A DNA stretch of 64,000 bases from Sycon ciliatum (GCF_964019385.1 NC_088646.1:8970571-9034570), one strand, 5' to 3'; counted from the stretch's first letter, positions 22,513 through 34,088 are shown. The notes: a model not told the origin generated them from the letters alone. Numbers and translations: made by a program.

Positions 22513-22730
22513 TACGGTACTAACCCACTTGCACAGCGATTAGATGCAGCATGCCGCCGCCCCCCCCCCCCTCCCCCGTATTTAGTGCGGCACCCACCCG
22601 GCTCCGACCCAGTTGAAATGGTTGCGCCAGGTACACGTGTACCCGGACCCGGCTGTCCTACAATCCTAGGCTAGAGCAGACACTGAAAGTCTGTAGAAAA
22701 TGACAGCGAAGTTTGCTAATACCGTATTAG

Positions 22731-23074
22731 CAAGAGTACATACCGTATTATCTCTAATATAAGCACGGTCCTTTATTTTTTCAATATATCTCCGCCCCGT
22801 GCTATTAATGGAGACGTTCCTTTATTGGAGACTGTTCCATTATTATTTCAACCTCATTTCAGAGGCATGTTGCCATGCCAAATTCATGTCAGACACACAC
22901 ATTTCAGGATTTTTTTCGCCGGTACAGATAATGAATTTACACAGTGTGCTTATAATGGAGACTGAGCACTTTATTTTTTGAATGCCGCCCCAAGGTGTTC
23001 TATTATTGGAGACATGCTATTATTGGAGACTGCTTATATTAGAGATAATACGGTAACCATTGGTTATGTACTCT
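22731..23074. mobile_element. CAAGAGTACAT micro-element split by a TACCGT MITE
   Basis: Left arm CAAGAGTACATA (22731-22742) and right arm TAACCATTGGTTATGTACTCTG (from 23054) would join at a shared TA to give the same inverted structure as 32065-32100. The 315-bp element 22741-23055 lies between. Confidence 0.6.
22741..23055. mobile_element. TACCGTATTATCTCTAATAT MITE
   Basis: Terminal inverted repeats of at least 23 bp, ending GATAATACGGTA. Internal GGAGAC, GTGCTTATAAT and CTTTATTTTTTC units iterate. Its TA target lies inside the older CAAGAGTACAT element. Confidence 0.75.
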
Positions 23075-23079
23075 GTTAT

Positions 23080-24289
23080 GTACTCTTAAGATCTTGGTAC
23101 TATTAGCAATAGCAAAACTATCACCATACCCGATTTGAGCATGAGCTGTTGGAAAATCATACAATCTGACTACTGGTATCTGAGATAGTGTGCATCACCA
23201 CTACCAGGCCTTACCTGGTCACTAGTGCACTTCCCACTCGTAGATCTACTCAGCGGAGGGCCACGGAAAGTCTTTACGAGTACTTGTTGCTGGCACTACT
23301 CTTGTAGTAACTGATGCAGTAGCTGCTACTGTACATGAAGGCGAAACTAACCACCCCCTTCAAAAATACTTACGCGACTCTCGCTCTCTGGTAATTGTGA
23401 TCATAGCTAAGTAATAGTTGTAGCGGATTTTTCCTGTGTAGATCTAGATCTACCTACCCAACGACCTCATGACCGTCATGTCATGAGCTCAGATCAGTCG
23501 ACCTCTCTATTACTAGTCAGTCGACCTCTCTACTGTATACTCTTTTTGTAGGCTCTAGCTTTAGCTTTGGCTTTGTCCCCCCCTACTGGGCCCCTATATG
23601 TAGGCCCGGGCGCCCTGTCACTAGCACTGGTCACTTGTCCGAGACTGTGAAGTGTGATCTTCGATCACACTTCACACTGATCGTCGATCAGTCAGTGAAG
23701 TGACGTCACACTAACGTGACAACGCGGGAAGCCTTGCTTGCTTGAAAAGTTTCCAGATTTCGTGAGTTTTCTGTGGCTAGCTTCACCTTGTTCACTTCAG
23801 AGTTCAGTTCTTTCCTAGATCCTGTCGTTGTATAACATTAACAGGTGAGGCCAACTGGACTCCAGTGAAAACAGAAAACTGCCTGAGCTACAATTATTAT
23901 GTAGCTGGCTCGACTTCAACTCCCGCGCGACCCCACGAGGCTTTACTCTAGATCCGGTATCCCGTGGCAAACGTGCACGTGATCCAGGTGAAACGACGTG
24001 ATTACATTCGTGACTACATGTATTCTGTCATGGTGATTTGCAGTGTGTCATTTCGGTGTTGAGTCAGATGACATCTGACTGTTTTGTCATATCGACTCAC
24101 AAGTAACGAAAACAAGTAAGTAATAGTTAGTAACAAGTAAGTTGTACATGTAGCTGCTTGCTTTGACTTCAACGGTCTTTTATTTATTGTGCAACTACGG
24201 GTTGCTTTGTCGTAGAGGAACTTGATTGCAGAAGGGACGGAGGGCCAGCGGCTAGATCATCACACTACCAGTGAGTGGTCACTTACAAG
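23080..24289. other. Intergenic stretch upstream of photolyase
   Basis: No gene recognised. It holds a short hairpin GTGAAGTGTGATC-ttc-GATCACACTTCAC (23648-23676) and a related GATCGTCGATC palindrome next to it. Promoter or 5' exon of the photolyase gene may lie in the last part. Confidence 0.4.
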
Positions 24290-24331
24290 CAGGGAGTACA
24301 TGTAGTAAAATACATATTTTACTACTCCCTG
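24290..24331. mobile_element. 42-bp miniature hAT-like insertion
   Basis: Ends CAGGGAGTA / TACTCCCTG with inverted TAGTAAAATA arms. Target duplication CTTACAAG (24282-24289 and 24332-24339), 8 bp. It lies about 400 bp before the photolyase start codon. Confidence 0.85.
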
Positions 24332-24726
24332 CTTACAAGTAGGCTCCGTCTACGTTTCTTTGTGTAGCATACATGTACCAGTATTGCCACAGTGATTACT
24401 CGTATATGTGGATCCGATGTCTACCATGATCTACTTGTACTTGTAGCAGCTAAATAAGCTGTTACCCGAGTCAGTGACTCAATCAGTGTGTACTGGGCTG
24501 TGGAGTACAAGGCAGAAGCTCATCTCCGCCGTTCACAGCGGGTAGAGCTAGCAGCCGGTTTGGCCGGACCACTGTTGCCAAAAGGTATTACACGCCTGTG
24601 AATACAGTGGCGGTCATCTTCAGCACAATTGGTGGCAGGCTTTTTAGATCAGCAGCAGCAGCAGCAGCAGCAGCACATTCCCGCCACAGCAGCTGCACCG
24701 ACAGTCTGCTCTCACCTCTAGCCAAG

Positions 24727-26268
24727 ATGTCGAAAACACAAGCAGGAGGTGTATCTGTGGAGGGTGTGCAGGCCGAAAGAGTGCGTAGCCTGAATGAGAA
24801 AGACTGTGTGGCTGGTGGTCATTATGTCCTGTACTGGATGCAGGCATCAGTTCGCTGTGACTTCAACCATGCTCTAGAGTTTGCCATTGCCCGTGCCAAT
24901 GCGTTGAACAAGCCGTTAGCATGTTGTTTCGGATTGACAGATGGCTACCCGGAGGCAAACGAGCGACACTACGCCTTCATGCTTCAGGGACTTGCCGAGG
25001 TTCAATCGGACCTTCTGCGACTGCGGCACATCAACTTGGATGTGTTCAAAGGCTCGCCGGAGGCTGTTGTGTCGGAGCTGAGCAATGACGCGTGCGAAGT
25101 CGTGACGGACATGGGCTATATGCGCATTCAGCGTTCATGGCGAACACGTCTGGCCGAGAGAGCACTGTGCAACGTGTGGCAGATTGAATCGGATATTGTT
25201 GTGCCTGTCGAAACAGCATCGGACAAGGAGGAGTTCGCTGCTCGAACTATTCGCGGCAAGATCCAATCAGTTGCAAGCAAATACCTGAAGCCAGTAGAAT
25301 GTGTGGAACTGGAGGATATGTCCATTGTGGACTTGCAATCGAGAACGGCTGCACCAAAATTGGACCTCTCAGATGTTGATGCCGCACTGGCAGGATTGGA
25401 CGTTGACCGATCTGTGCCGCGTGTTTCATCGTTCATCGGCGGCCGGTCAGAAGCACAGCGGTGTCTCCAGCAGTTCATTGATACAAAGCTGTCCAAGTAT
25501 GGCGAAGGTCGCGACGAGCCAATGGACAATTCGCAAAGCTACCTCTCCGCTTATCTCCACTTTGGCCAGATCTCTCCAGTTGAGATTATCCTAGCTGTAC
25601 GAGCAGCGAAGGCATCCAAGACTGGCAAGGATAACTTCATAGAGCAGCTGATGATCCGGCGTGAGTTGGCCATCAACTTCTGCTGGTACTGCCCGCAGTA
25701 TGACTCGCTGGAGTGCCTGCATGACTGGGCAAAGACAACACTTGCCGCGCACCGGGATGACAAACGCGACTATGTGTACGACCTTGCAAGGCTGGAGAGC
25801 GGGCAGACGCACGACCCGTACTGGAACGCCATTCATCTGGAGATGGTGGTCACGGGCAAGATGCATGGATACTTCAGGATGTACTGGGGCAAGAAGGTTC
25901 TCGAGTGGACCACGGACGTGGACACGGCGTTCAAGTGGCTACTGTACCTGAACAACAAATATGAGCTTGATGGACGCGATGCTAATGGTTACACAGGCGT
26001 TGCCTGGATTTTCGGCAAGCATGACCGGGCCCACGCGGAACGCGCTGTCTATGGCAAGGTGCGCTACATGAGTCAAGATGGTATCAAGAGGAAATTCAAG
26101 ACGCTCCCGGCCTATGTCAAGCACATTGAGAAGCTAGCGGCAGACTACAAGAAGACGTATGGCCCAATCGGTGCGGTGAAATCTGGAAAAGCCGGCCCGT
26201 CAGCAACTACCACTGCATCTAGTGCTTCTTCTGCAAGTGAACCTCCTGCAAAGAAGAAGAGAAAGTGA
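24727..26268 (+). CDS. Class II CPD photolyase
   Basis: Light-driven repair of cyclobutane pyrimidine dimers using FAD. 513 residues from the ATG at 24727 (context gccaagATGt), in one exon. The N-terminal Rossmann-like domain has VLYWMQASVRCDFNHALEFA; the FAD domain carries the class II signatures RRELAINFCWY and KYELDGRDANGYTGVAWIFG followed by HDRAHAER. The C-terminus ends in a basic PPAKKKRK, a good nuclear localisation signal. The same frame stays open upstream to about 24598 (Ala run, Arg, Ser) but has no ATG there, so a spliced upstream exon could add a targeting peptide. Class II, not a cryptochrome. Confidence 0.95.
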   Translation: MSKTQAGGVSVEGVQAERVRSLNEKDCVAGGHYVLYWMQASVRCDFNHALEFAIARANALNKPLACCFGLTDGYPEANERHYAFMLQGLAEVQSDLLRLRHINLDVFKGSPEAVVSELSNDACEVVTDMGYMRIQRSWRTRLAERALCNVWQIESDIVVPVETASDKEEFAARTIRGKIQSVASKYLKPVECVELEDMSIVDLQSRTAAPKLDLSDVDAALAGLDVDRSVPRVSSFIGGRSEAQRCLQQFIDTKLSKYGEGRDEPMDNSQSYLSAYLHFGQISPVEIILAVRAAKASKTGKDNFIEQLMIRRELAINFCWYCPQYDSLECLHDWAKTTLAAHRDDKRDYVYDLARLESGQTHDPYWNAIHLEMVVTGKMHGYFRMYWGKKVLEWTTDVDTAFKWLLYLNNKYELDGRDANGYTGVAWIFGKHDRAHAERAVYGKVRYMSQDGIKRKFKTLPAYVKHIEKLAADYKKTYGPIGAVKSGKAGPSATTTASSASSASEPPAKKKRK

Positions 26269-26950
26269 ACTTTCAAGTGTGGGGGTTGTATTACCCTTTT
26301 GCCACCGTTGACGAAGAGCTTTTGAAATCAGCAAAGCCCGGATGCATGAGCATCTTCCCTCTTACTCTCCCCCTCTTTCTCTCTCACACGTATGCACGCA
26401 CGCGCACATACGCGAGCGCGCACACACACACACACACACACATGCCCCTTTCCATATAATATTATACAAAGCATCTGTCTGTGAGTGTCTACCCATCATA
26501 TCCTCATCATTAATTTATTCATCTATCTACAAGTACCATCAAGAAAAATAACCATGCAGTGTGATAATGTTCTCATGCTACTATCCATCTATTTACCACG
26601 TGTGCCTTTGAGTTCTATACTGGTAATTTGGCCTAGTCTGTGACTCTTTGTGTAGTATGCTAGCACATCCTGTATGACCGGTATGTGTCTTGATTACTAC
26701 ATTGTAACAGTAGTACAATGTAGTCATAATGCTCCTTTGTCTCTTGACGACTTGCGTCCCTGGATTTTACAGTGTTCTTCCGTACCTTGTGCTCCTATTT
26801 GATACACACATGCATGGTGTGTGGAACACACTCATGAGCTCTTGTGCGCCACAGTTCATTTATTATTATTAATTATTCCACGGCCATGATGCGTGCATGT
26901 TCAATGTCATGTATGTTGAACTGACAACAAGTGACGTGGGTATTGAATAC
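26269..26950. other. Photolyase 3' flank, no gene
   Basis: Photolyase 3' UTR and spacer. It contains a short CA tract near 26421-26442 and an imperfect ACTACATTGTA inverted repeat near 26694-26722. Confidence 0.4.
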
Positions 26951-27618
26951 CAGTGCTGCCAAATAATTTTCGCCCCAAATTGGACACCCTTCATCGCCAA
27001 AGCTGGCCACATGGTGCGAATTTGGCCTCGGCAATTTTTTTTACAGAGAATTCAAAATATCGCCTAAAACACCATGAAAATTCGCTTTGTTGCCATGGTA
27101 ACCCCGGAATTGTCATGAATTTTGTGAATGACTAGAACATAACACCAAAAAATGAAAAAAATTGTATGTGTGAAAAAACGCAAAAAAACAAACAAACAAA
27201 AAACAGGAAAATACAAGGGCACTGTCCTACCCACCATCGTCTCCAAAACCTCACAGCCGGCCCTCCGAGATTGCCAACTCTCGCAATGCATTCACATTGA
27301 ATGAATTTTGTAATGATGAGTGTGGTCGCACACTGACTCTGTACAGACTGTCAGCGTACATGCCATCCAGCCTGATCCAGGCATGTTACTTTGCACTTCC
27401 ACAATCCACAGCCAAGCGCTAGCCTTTTTAGAAGCAAATGTAGAGTGATTTGTGCCTTCAGTTGCGCTGAAAAGTGAAAGTACAGGACTTCTGCATAGGG
27501 AAGTAATGATCTCCGACATTTTTGCTGCTTTTCGGACGTTTCCCTTTTCGGACCGGTTTTCGGAAGAGCCTTCAAAAATCGGACACTGTCCGAAAAATCG
27601 GACGGTTTGGCAGCACTG
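26951..27618. mobile_element. Non-autonomous DNA transposon, CAGTGCTGCC ends
   Basis: Inverted ends AATACCAGTGCTGCCAAA and its complement finishing at 27618 (core CAG...CTG). Its 3' part is rich in TCGGAC / TTTTCGG units. A related fragment appears near 58822-58870. CAG ends suggest hAT; the target duplication is unclear. Confidence 0.55.
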
Positions 27619-28416
27619 GTATTGCAATAGATAGCATTTACCATTTTAACCCTGATGGGCCAGGCTCGAAAAATTGGTGAACACTTTTTTTTTCGAAGTA
27701 GCGCCTGCACCGAAGAGACAATGATCGAGTGTTAAGAGGAAACCTTATGTGTAAGTGGCTGCAATGGAGTTTGCGAGTACAGTACTTATAAAATTATTTA
27801 CACCCAATGGAACAGATATAGCGAGAGCAACAGGTAAAAACGGCGCAACTTACAACCCGCCATATTAATGAAAAAGAAGGAAAAGGGAGAAGAGAGAACT
27901 CGTTGTGTTATGGTAGGAATTCTGTCAATGGAAATGGACATATATTCCTATTCAACAAAGGTTTGATGGGCATCAAGTGTGGTCCAGCCACATGGTGTAT
28001 GCACATCAATGTGAAATAGAAATGCCTTCTCCCCTGGCCCCTGCCACACAACAACGCAGGAGAGGAGGAGAACGGCGAAAGTCAAACAAAAAAAAAGATC
28101 CAACGGCAAAAAGACAAGGGAACAACAAAGAACAAGCAGTATATGCAGTACAAGTAATAAAGCGACGGCAAATCGAGACGACGAATCAAGGACCAATACG
28201 TACAGAACACATGACCATGAATCACACATCACTCTCACTCCCAATCCAAACTAGCACTACGCGCATGAGCAGCATTCACTTGACAGTCACTCTCACACAG
28301 ACGGAAGCAGATTCTCAGACTCTGACAACGCGTACTCCTGCATGCACCACACACCATAAACGTCACACATCACACCATACTCACACGTACACTTAGACCA
28401 TATATGACATCAGACA

Positions 28417-28707
28417 TACCGTAAAAGCCCGTGTATAGGCCCCGGGCGTATAGAATAGCACCCTCGATTTCCTGGGCGTATACAAGGGTACGGGCGTTAT
28501 TTTGGAACCGGCCGTATACTTGAAATAGGGATAGCAGTAAGTATTGGGTATCAGTACCTGTACATGAACTTGTGTTTCCGGCATACCTGGGCGTATACAT
28601 GGGCATGGGCGCTATTTTGAAACAAAAGTGTTGACTTCCCCTGACTGGGCGTGTACACGGAGGGTGGGCGTATTTTCGAGTGGGCGTATACAGGGGCTTT
28701 TACGGTA
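28417..28707. mobile_element. TACCGTAAAAGCCC MITE
   Basis: Ends TACCGTAAAAGCCC / GGGGCTTTTACGGTA. The inside is almost entirely repeats of GGGCGTATA in both orientations. 291 bp, non-coding. Confidence 0.75.
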
Positions 28708-28965
28708 GGACTCTACAGGACCAGAACCAAATCCAACGTGCGTAAATAATGGTCGAACGGAATTTCGCAACAAATGTATCTGGGAGTGGGACGCAGATGA
28801 AGCTAAACATTATATATATTTCGTAAATGAGATTTGTGGCACCTACCTGCATTGCTGTCAAAGACTGACATCTGGAATGTACTTCGTACTGCAGAGGAAT
28901 TCAAGTGGCTTCAGCATTATCAAAAGCTGGTACCTAAACCATTGTCCTTGTCCAGCAAGGTCTCC

Positions 28966-30149
28966 CTAAAATGGGACAGCTCCTGCAGGCAGTGAACATG
29001 TTGCATTGTGAAATTCAATTCTATACAAGCACATGCGCATGCTGAACTGCAAGAAGTTGAGCACCGGTGCAATGGCGTAGTGGCGCTCAGTAGCCGCGTG
29101 GCAGTGCGAGTCACTGAGAATGCAGTCTTCTCTAGTCAGCAAATGCGGTGGGTCCTCCATGCTCAGGTGAGGTCCGAAGCGTGCCTCAACCGTGATGTTG
29201 AGATGCGTGCGAGTCCTGTACGCCCAGTCTCGCATCCGTACACTGCACGGCGTCATCAACCAGACGTGGAACATCGACGGCGACTGCGTGGAAGCGTTGT
29301 GTAAGCTATTCACCAAGGAGTGCAGCTTCTCCCGAGGTGAACCGGCCAGATCATGCACGTGCAGTCGGCTAGAGAGGGCCCTCGGCCAGGCAAGGAGCGT
29401 GCGTGGCGGCATGTAGGTCTTGTAGTACAGCAGATGATGTTGATAGTGCACCTGGCGGCCTGCAAACGGGACCTGACGAAGATGCTGACGCTGATATTGC
29501 AGGCCCGGGATGACACCGCCCTGATGTAGGATGCCAAAGAAAATCGAGAGGAGTACACAGTGCACAATGGACAGGCTAAGCAGCAAGCGCGAATTGAGGA
29601 TGTGATGGGCGAATCCGATTATCAGGGGAACAGCGAGTGGCAGCAAAAAACGAGCTTCTTGGTGTGGAGCTGTAGAGAGCGCCAACAAGGGTACGAGTAT
29701 TGTTCCTGTCAGGAGGTACGTAGCGTGCTTAACCGTTTGCCATTCATTCTCCTGCCAGCTGTGCTGCGGCTCGTTTCTCCAGTTCAGGCCGCCATGGAAA
29801 GCATGCAATGAGATAACACTCGGTGACCGTATGAACAACGCTGCTGAGCTCTTCAGATCCCGGTACAGCAGCCAGTGGGCGCAGAAGGCAAAGAAGATCC
29901 CGGCCAGCACTCCGAACAGCATCGGCATGTAGACAGCAATGTGCGTGATTCTTGGGTGAATGCCGTGCTCCGCCAGGTTAGACGAATGCATGTTGTAGTG
30001 CAGCCAGTTCAGCGGCGTCAGCACAATGGAGAGAGGACTTGAAGGAGAACAGCCAGTTAGCTTGTGCACTGTCCAGTCCACAATCTGTGCGGGTACGGGT
30101 GCATTGCTTCCACAAGTCCATGCCTAGGGGATTTGGTATTGTGGTCAGA

Positions 30150-30218
<69 letters not shown>

Positions 30219-31469
30219 ACACCACACACACGTGTACAGACATACACACAGGAAACAAGTAGAGCGTTCGATGTTCCAACGTAATAGTAATAAAACCATT
30301 CAGGCTACTATCATGAACAGGTGCAAGAACATACATTATGTGTACACAGACGGATCCACGGCACATGTATTTCATCGGCTTGCAACAATAACACAAGGCA
30401 TCGACGAGACGCGATGATACAAGGAACATGTGATTTACACCATACACTGCACATACGGTGTGCCGCTACGGCCCTATGATAGTCCAAGCAGCAGGTGTGG
30501 CGCCAGCGCTTGATCATGCCAGAAAGCATAGCACTGGCAACACTAATGTGGAGGACAAGCACGGGTACTATGATCAAAAGACCAAACACCTATGCAGCCT
30601 GACCTTGGTCTGTGAAACAGGAAGAACACTCGGGGATTTCGCATGACCGTTGTGCACAACTTAAGAATACGTACTGGATTGAGGTATTCAAGAGGATGAA
30701 TTGTACAGCAATCCAAGTGTGCAACATTGCGCAACATTGGGCAACACTGCACAGCGCCAGCACCACAAGAAGCAACAGCACTCACCCTGTTGTGGTAACT
30801 GAAGTACACCGTGTCCAAGGCAACGAGGAACAGTGACGTACCAGCCCCCTGCAGTAGCAGGTTGTGGACGATCAAGCGCCGGCGTTCCGCTGGCCTCGGG
30901 CAATGCACAAGCACATTGTACAGCCAGGACAGCGTTGGAACAACGGCAAAGAAAGCGAACGTTGGTCGGTTGAAGAACCCCATGGCAAGATAAACGCCGA
31001 TTTTGCCCTTAGGCGTAAGACCAGGAAAACTCAACATGATGATACCAGCAAGCAAGTAGACCTCGATGGAATTAGAGAATGGCCGAAGCATGAAGGTATA
31101 CCATATGGGTGACAGCATCAGCGGCAGGCAGGATGTGTTCTTGCTGAACATACTCAGCATATAGCGGAAATAGCAGATGAGGATAACAAACAATAATGCC
31201 ATAATGGCCCGGTACAGAAAGATACTACCACCAGGCTCGGCCAAGAACGAGCCGGACGCCGTGAAGAGCAGCATAGGAAAGAAAACGGAGCGGCATGGCG
31301 CTGTGCCTGTGAACTCCCATGGTGTGTAGTGCACAATGTCAAACCAGCCTCCTGATATGACCTCGGAGGACTGGAAGAACTCATCCGGGTGGATGTATGA
31401 TCTGAACGTACACGTGTACACGTACAGGGCCAGGCTAAACGCGGCAGGGGCCCACCACCCTGACATCAT
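28966..31469 (-). CDS. PIGZ: GPI mannosyltransferase 4 (PIGZ/SMP3 family, GT22)
   Basis: Adds the fourth mannose to GPI-anchor precursors in the ER lumen. Two exons, 30786-31469 and 28966-30084; 600 residues against about 579 in human. The family hallmark HPDEFFQSSEV is near residue 28, followed by PWEFTGTAPCRSVFFP. Later come FNRPTFAF, then in exon 2 LTPLNWLHYN, NLAEHGIHPRITH and HQEARFLLPL. Many hydrophobic segments fit a polytopic membrane enzyme. The acceptor at 30085/30084 was chosen because it restores the frame into DWTVHKL; other acceptors could change a few residues. The intron holds a long CA tract (TG on the sense strand). ALG9, ALG12, PIGB lack this motif combination. Confidence 0.9.
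30154..30212. repeat. (CA)n microsatellite in the PIGZ intron
   Basis: About 29 CA units on the plus strand, which is TG on the sense strand of PIGZ. Confidence 0.95.
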
Positions 31470-32023
31470 TACTACACTAGCTTCACTGCATCTGGATCAC
31501 CCAAGTCGCAAGCAGTGCCTTTCATTCTACGAGGCCATCTCTCTTTATCCAGGGCCTGCACACGTAATTCATTCAGTGTCGTTGTGATGACGAATATACA
31601 TTCCAGGCCAGCATCATGTCACTCAGTCTGAGAGAAGGTAGAACACTTGGTCACTGCCGAAAAGACGGGGCGCTCAGATTACTCAGCTCAGTAGCCTTTG
31701 ACATCCAAATGCAAAATCTGACAATAGGCGTTATTTTCATCACACAGTACTGCCGCAAGTGGTCTTGGGTGTTTGTTCGAAACAGTCCTTCACTGCATCT
31801 GCGAACAGTATTCTGGGCCTCAAATCTACCATAGAAAAAGACTGTCCATTGTAGATCAGATCCTTGGCAGAGGACAGAGCAGCAGGGAGAAGTGAAAAGT
31901 ATCAACCCCAGAAACGATTTTTTTTAAAGCAGAGCACCCACGTTGTCTGGAAAAGGGGAATCCCCGTGCTCCGACCACACTCCACGGATGTACCCCAGGG
32001 ACAGATGGCAAGACCACTGTCAC

Positions 32024-32051
32024 CAAGAGTACATAACCCCCCGTACTCTTG
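32024..32051. mobile_element. 28-bp micro-MITE, CAAGAGTACAT family
   Basis: CAAGAGTACATAACC arm, then GTACTCTTG. Target duplication CTGTCAC at 32017-32023 and 32052-32058. It is the same family as the 265-bp elements, reduced to its ends. Confidence 0.82.
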
Positions 32052-32064
32052 CTGTCACTGATAT

Positions 32065-32100
32065 CAAGAGTACATAACCCGGGGGGGTTATGTACTCTTG
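32065..32100. mobile_element. 36-bp micro-MITE, CAAGAGTACAT family
   Basis: Arms CAAGAGTACATAACCC and GGGTTATGTACTCTTG with a short G spacer. Target duplication CTGATAT at 32058-32064 and 32101-32107. It sits immediately after the 28-bp element. Confidence 0.85.
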
Positions 32101-32333
32101 CTGATATCTGTGACCTGGTATACCTGGTATACAGGGACACATGCCACTACGGCACTTGCCAGAGGCTTTCAAGTACAGGAGTCATGACTGTATTTGTTTA
32201 CATGATCATGATGATCGCGATCCTACTACAACGCATTAAAACCGTATTCGTTTGGCCTTATCAATATATTATTAGACCTGCCCGGGCGTCGCGTTGATTC
32301 ACATAATAAATTATTGTGTTCAGGGGGGGGGGG

Positions 32334-32718
32334 GGGGTATCCAATGCCCCGGCGGGGTTATCCAATGCCCCGGTGGGGTTATCCAATGCACCGGTGGGGT
32401 TATCCAATGTGCGGCCCCAGTGGGGTTATCCAATGCCCCAGCAGGGTTATCCAATGCCCCAGCAGGGTTATTCAATACCCCAGCAGGGTTATCCAATGCC
32501 CCAGCAGGGTTATCCAATGCCCCAGCAGGGTTATCGAATACCCCGGCAGGGTTATCCAATGCCCCAGCAGGGTTATCCAATGCCCCGGCGGGGTTATCCA
32601 ATAAGTGCCCCAGCAGGGTTATCGAATACCCCGGCAGGGTTATCCAATGCCCCAGCAGGGTTATCCAATGCCCCAGCAGGCTTATCGAATACCCCGGCAG
32701 GGTTGTCCAATGCCCCAA
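32334..32718. repeat. 21-bp minisatellite
   Basis: About 18 units of GGTTATCCAATGCCCCAGCA with small changes, preceded by a G run (32323-32336). Since the period is a multiple of three, several frames are open across it: [14 protein letters not shown] and a third on plus, and one on minus. No start with good context, flanking exon or conserved domain supports translation; GYPMPQQ does resemble the low-complexity GYPPQQ tails of some animal proteins. Confidence 0.85.
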
Positions 32719-32719
32719 T

Positions 32720-33549
32720 GGCATTCCCAGAGCACAACACTCGTATCCGCCATCATCAGGCATTGGCCAGTAGCGTCCCTTTCAGTATACTTCAAAAGAA
32801 GTAATAAAAATAAAAATAATTATAAAAATAACAGAGGCTGGTGATATTTCTCATTGCTAGTGCAGCAGTATGATCATCCGAGACTAAACTATGTCACAGT
32901 ATGTGTGCCGGTATACAGTAGTACTAGTCAATACGGCAATGTTACAACAATATCCAAATAACCGATTATGATTCTAGTTGATGGTTGGCTAGCCTGGGTA
33001 TGATATGGGGTCTACTGTCAAGTACATCATGCTGGTGTGGCAAGGTGTAAGCAGACAGTCTAGCATGCAGGGAGGCTGTACTTGAGTGGCACAGACCATG
33101 TCGCGTACCTGAGACTAGCGACATAATAATTATAACGTTACACTGCACAAACAATGGTCAGTATGCTGGTTTATGAACAATGCTTATTACGCCGGCTTAT
33201 AGACAATGATTCAATAGGCGCTCAAGGCTGGCAGTCTGGAGCTGCTTGGACGACTGGTCAATGTTGCAAACGCAGTGTCTCTCAAGAGGACAGACCGTGA
33301 GCACGAAATGCAATTGGCACCACAACTGTACAGTCAGCAGTGCTAGCTCCTAGTCAACTTCATGGACTCTTCGACTGAAAAGGCAAATGAAACTGTCAGG
33401 TCACTACAAAGTACATACAGCACGATGTGGCCCTTTGGCATAAGAGACTGGGGAGAGCACATTATAGAACGCTAAACGTCAAAGACCTGCATTTGGTATA
33501 GTGCTGGCAGTGAAGTGCTACTACTAGATGTGCACAGCCTAGCTTGTGT

Positions 33550-33628
<79 letters not shown>

Positions 33629-34088
33629 CAGTGATAGTGGAAGTCGGAATTGGTGACACTACAAATCCAGCTTTATGACGCAGCGTCCATGTGGTCCGTG
33701 AACGGGGCGGAGCCGAAACCATTGTTTCCGGGATATTTAAGTTATCGCCAACCCGACACTGAGATGTGCTTACCAAGTCAGCTGAACGCACTTGGACACT
33801 GGCAACTTCAGTGTTGATGCCATCATCAGGTGAGTCCACTCCACGCCTTACAGTGAAGAGATGCTGTTTCAAATCACGGGATCTAAGCTTGCGAATATCG
33901 TCGTTGGTGTGAGTGACGCCTATTTCCGGACAACCCTGTTGGTATTCACTGCCAGGTCTGTTTGACATCGCGCTTCTGTCACTCAAGGTCAGAACACCAC
34001 TGTAGGAAAGTGCTAACTTCTATGCAGCCGACTGTCACCCGTGTTCAAAATCCTTGCAGCAGGTGTGTACGGCTTTCACGATGCGGCG
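32720..34088. other. Spacer between PIGZ and BBS9
   Basis: No gene recognised. It holds a long CA microsatellite (33553-33627). The minus-strand frame at 33462-33986 is half CA repeat and lacks family resemblance. Confidence 0.4.
33553..33627. repeat. (CA)n microsatellite
   Basis: About 37 CA units downstream of BBS9 (TG on its sense strand). Confidence 0.95.

Noticed and set aside
23648-23700. Hairpin GTGAAGTGTGATC upstream of photolyase as a possible regulatory site.
   Set aside because: No known factor site recognised and no second example; hairpin alone is not evidence.
30145-30417. Frames rich in Cys-Val or His-Thr.
   Set aside because: They are translations of CA/TG microsatellites; the same applies at 18103, 33462, 51261, 54249, 58516 and 63406.
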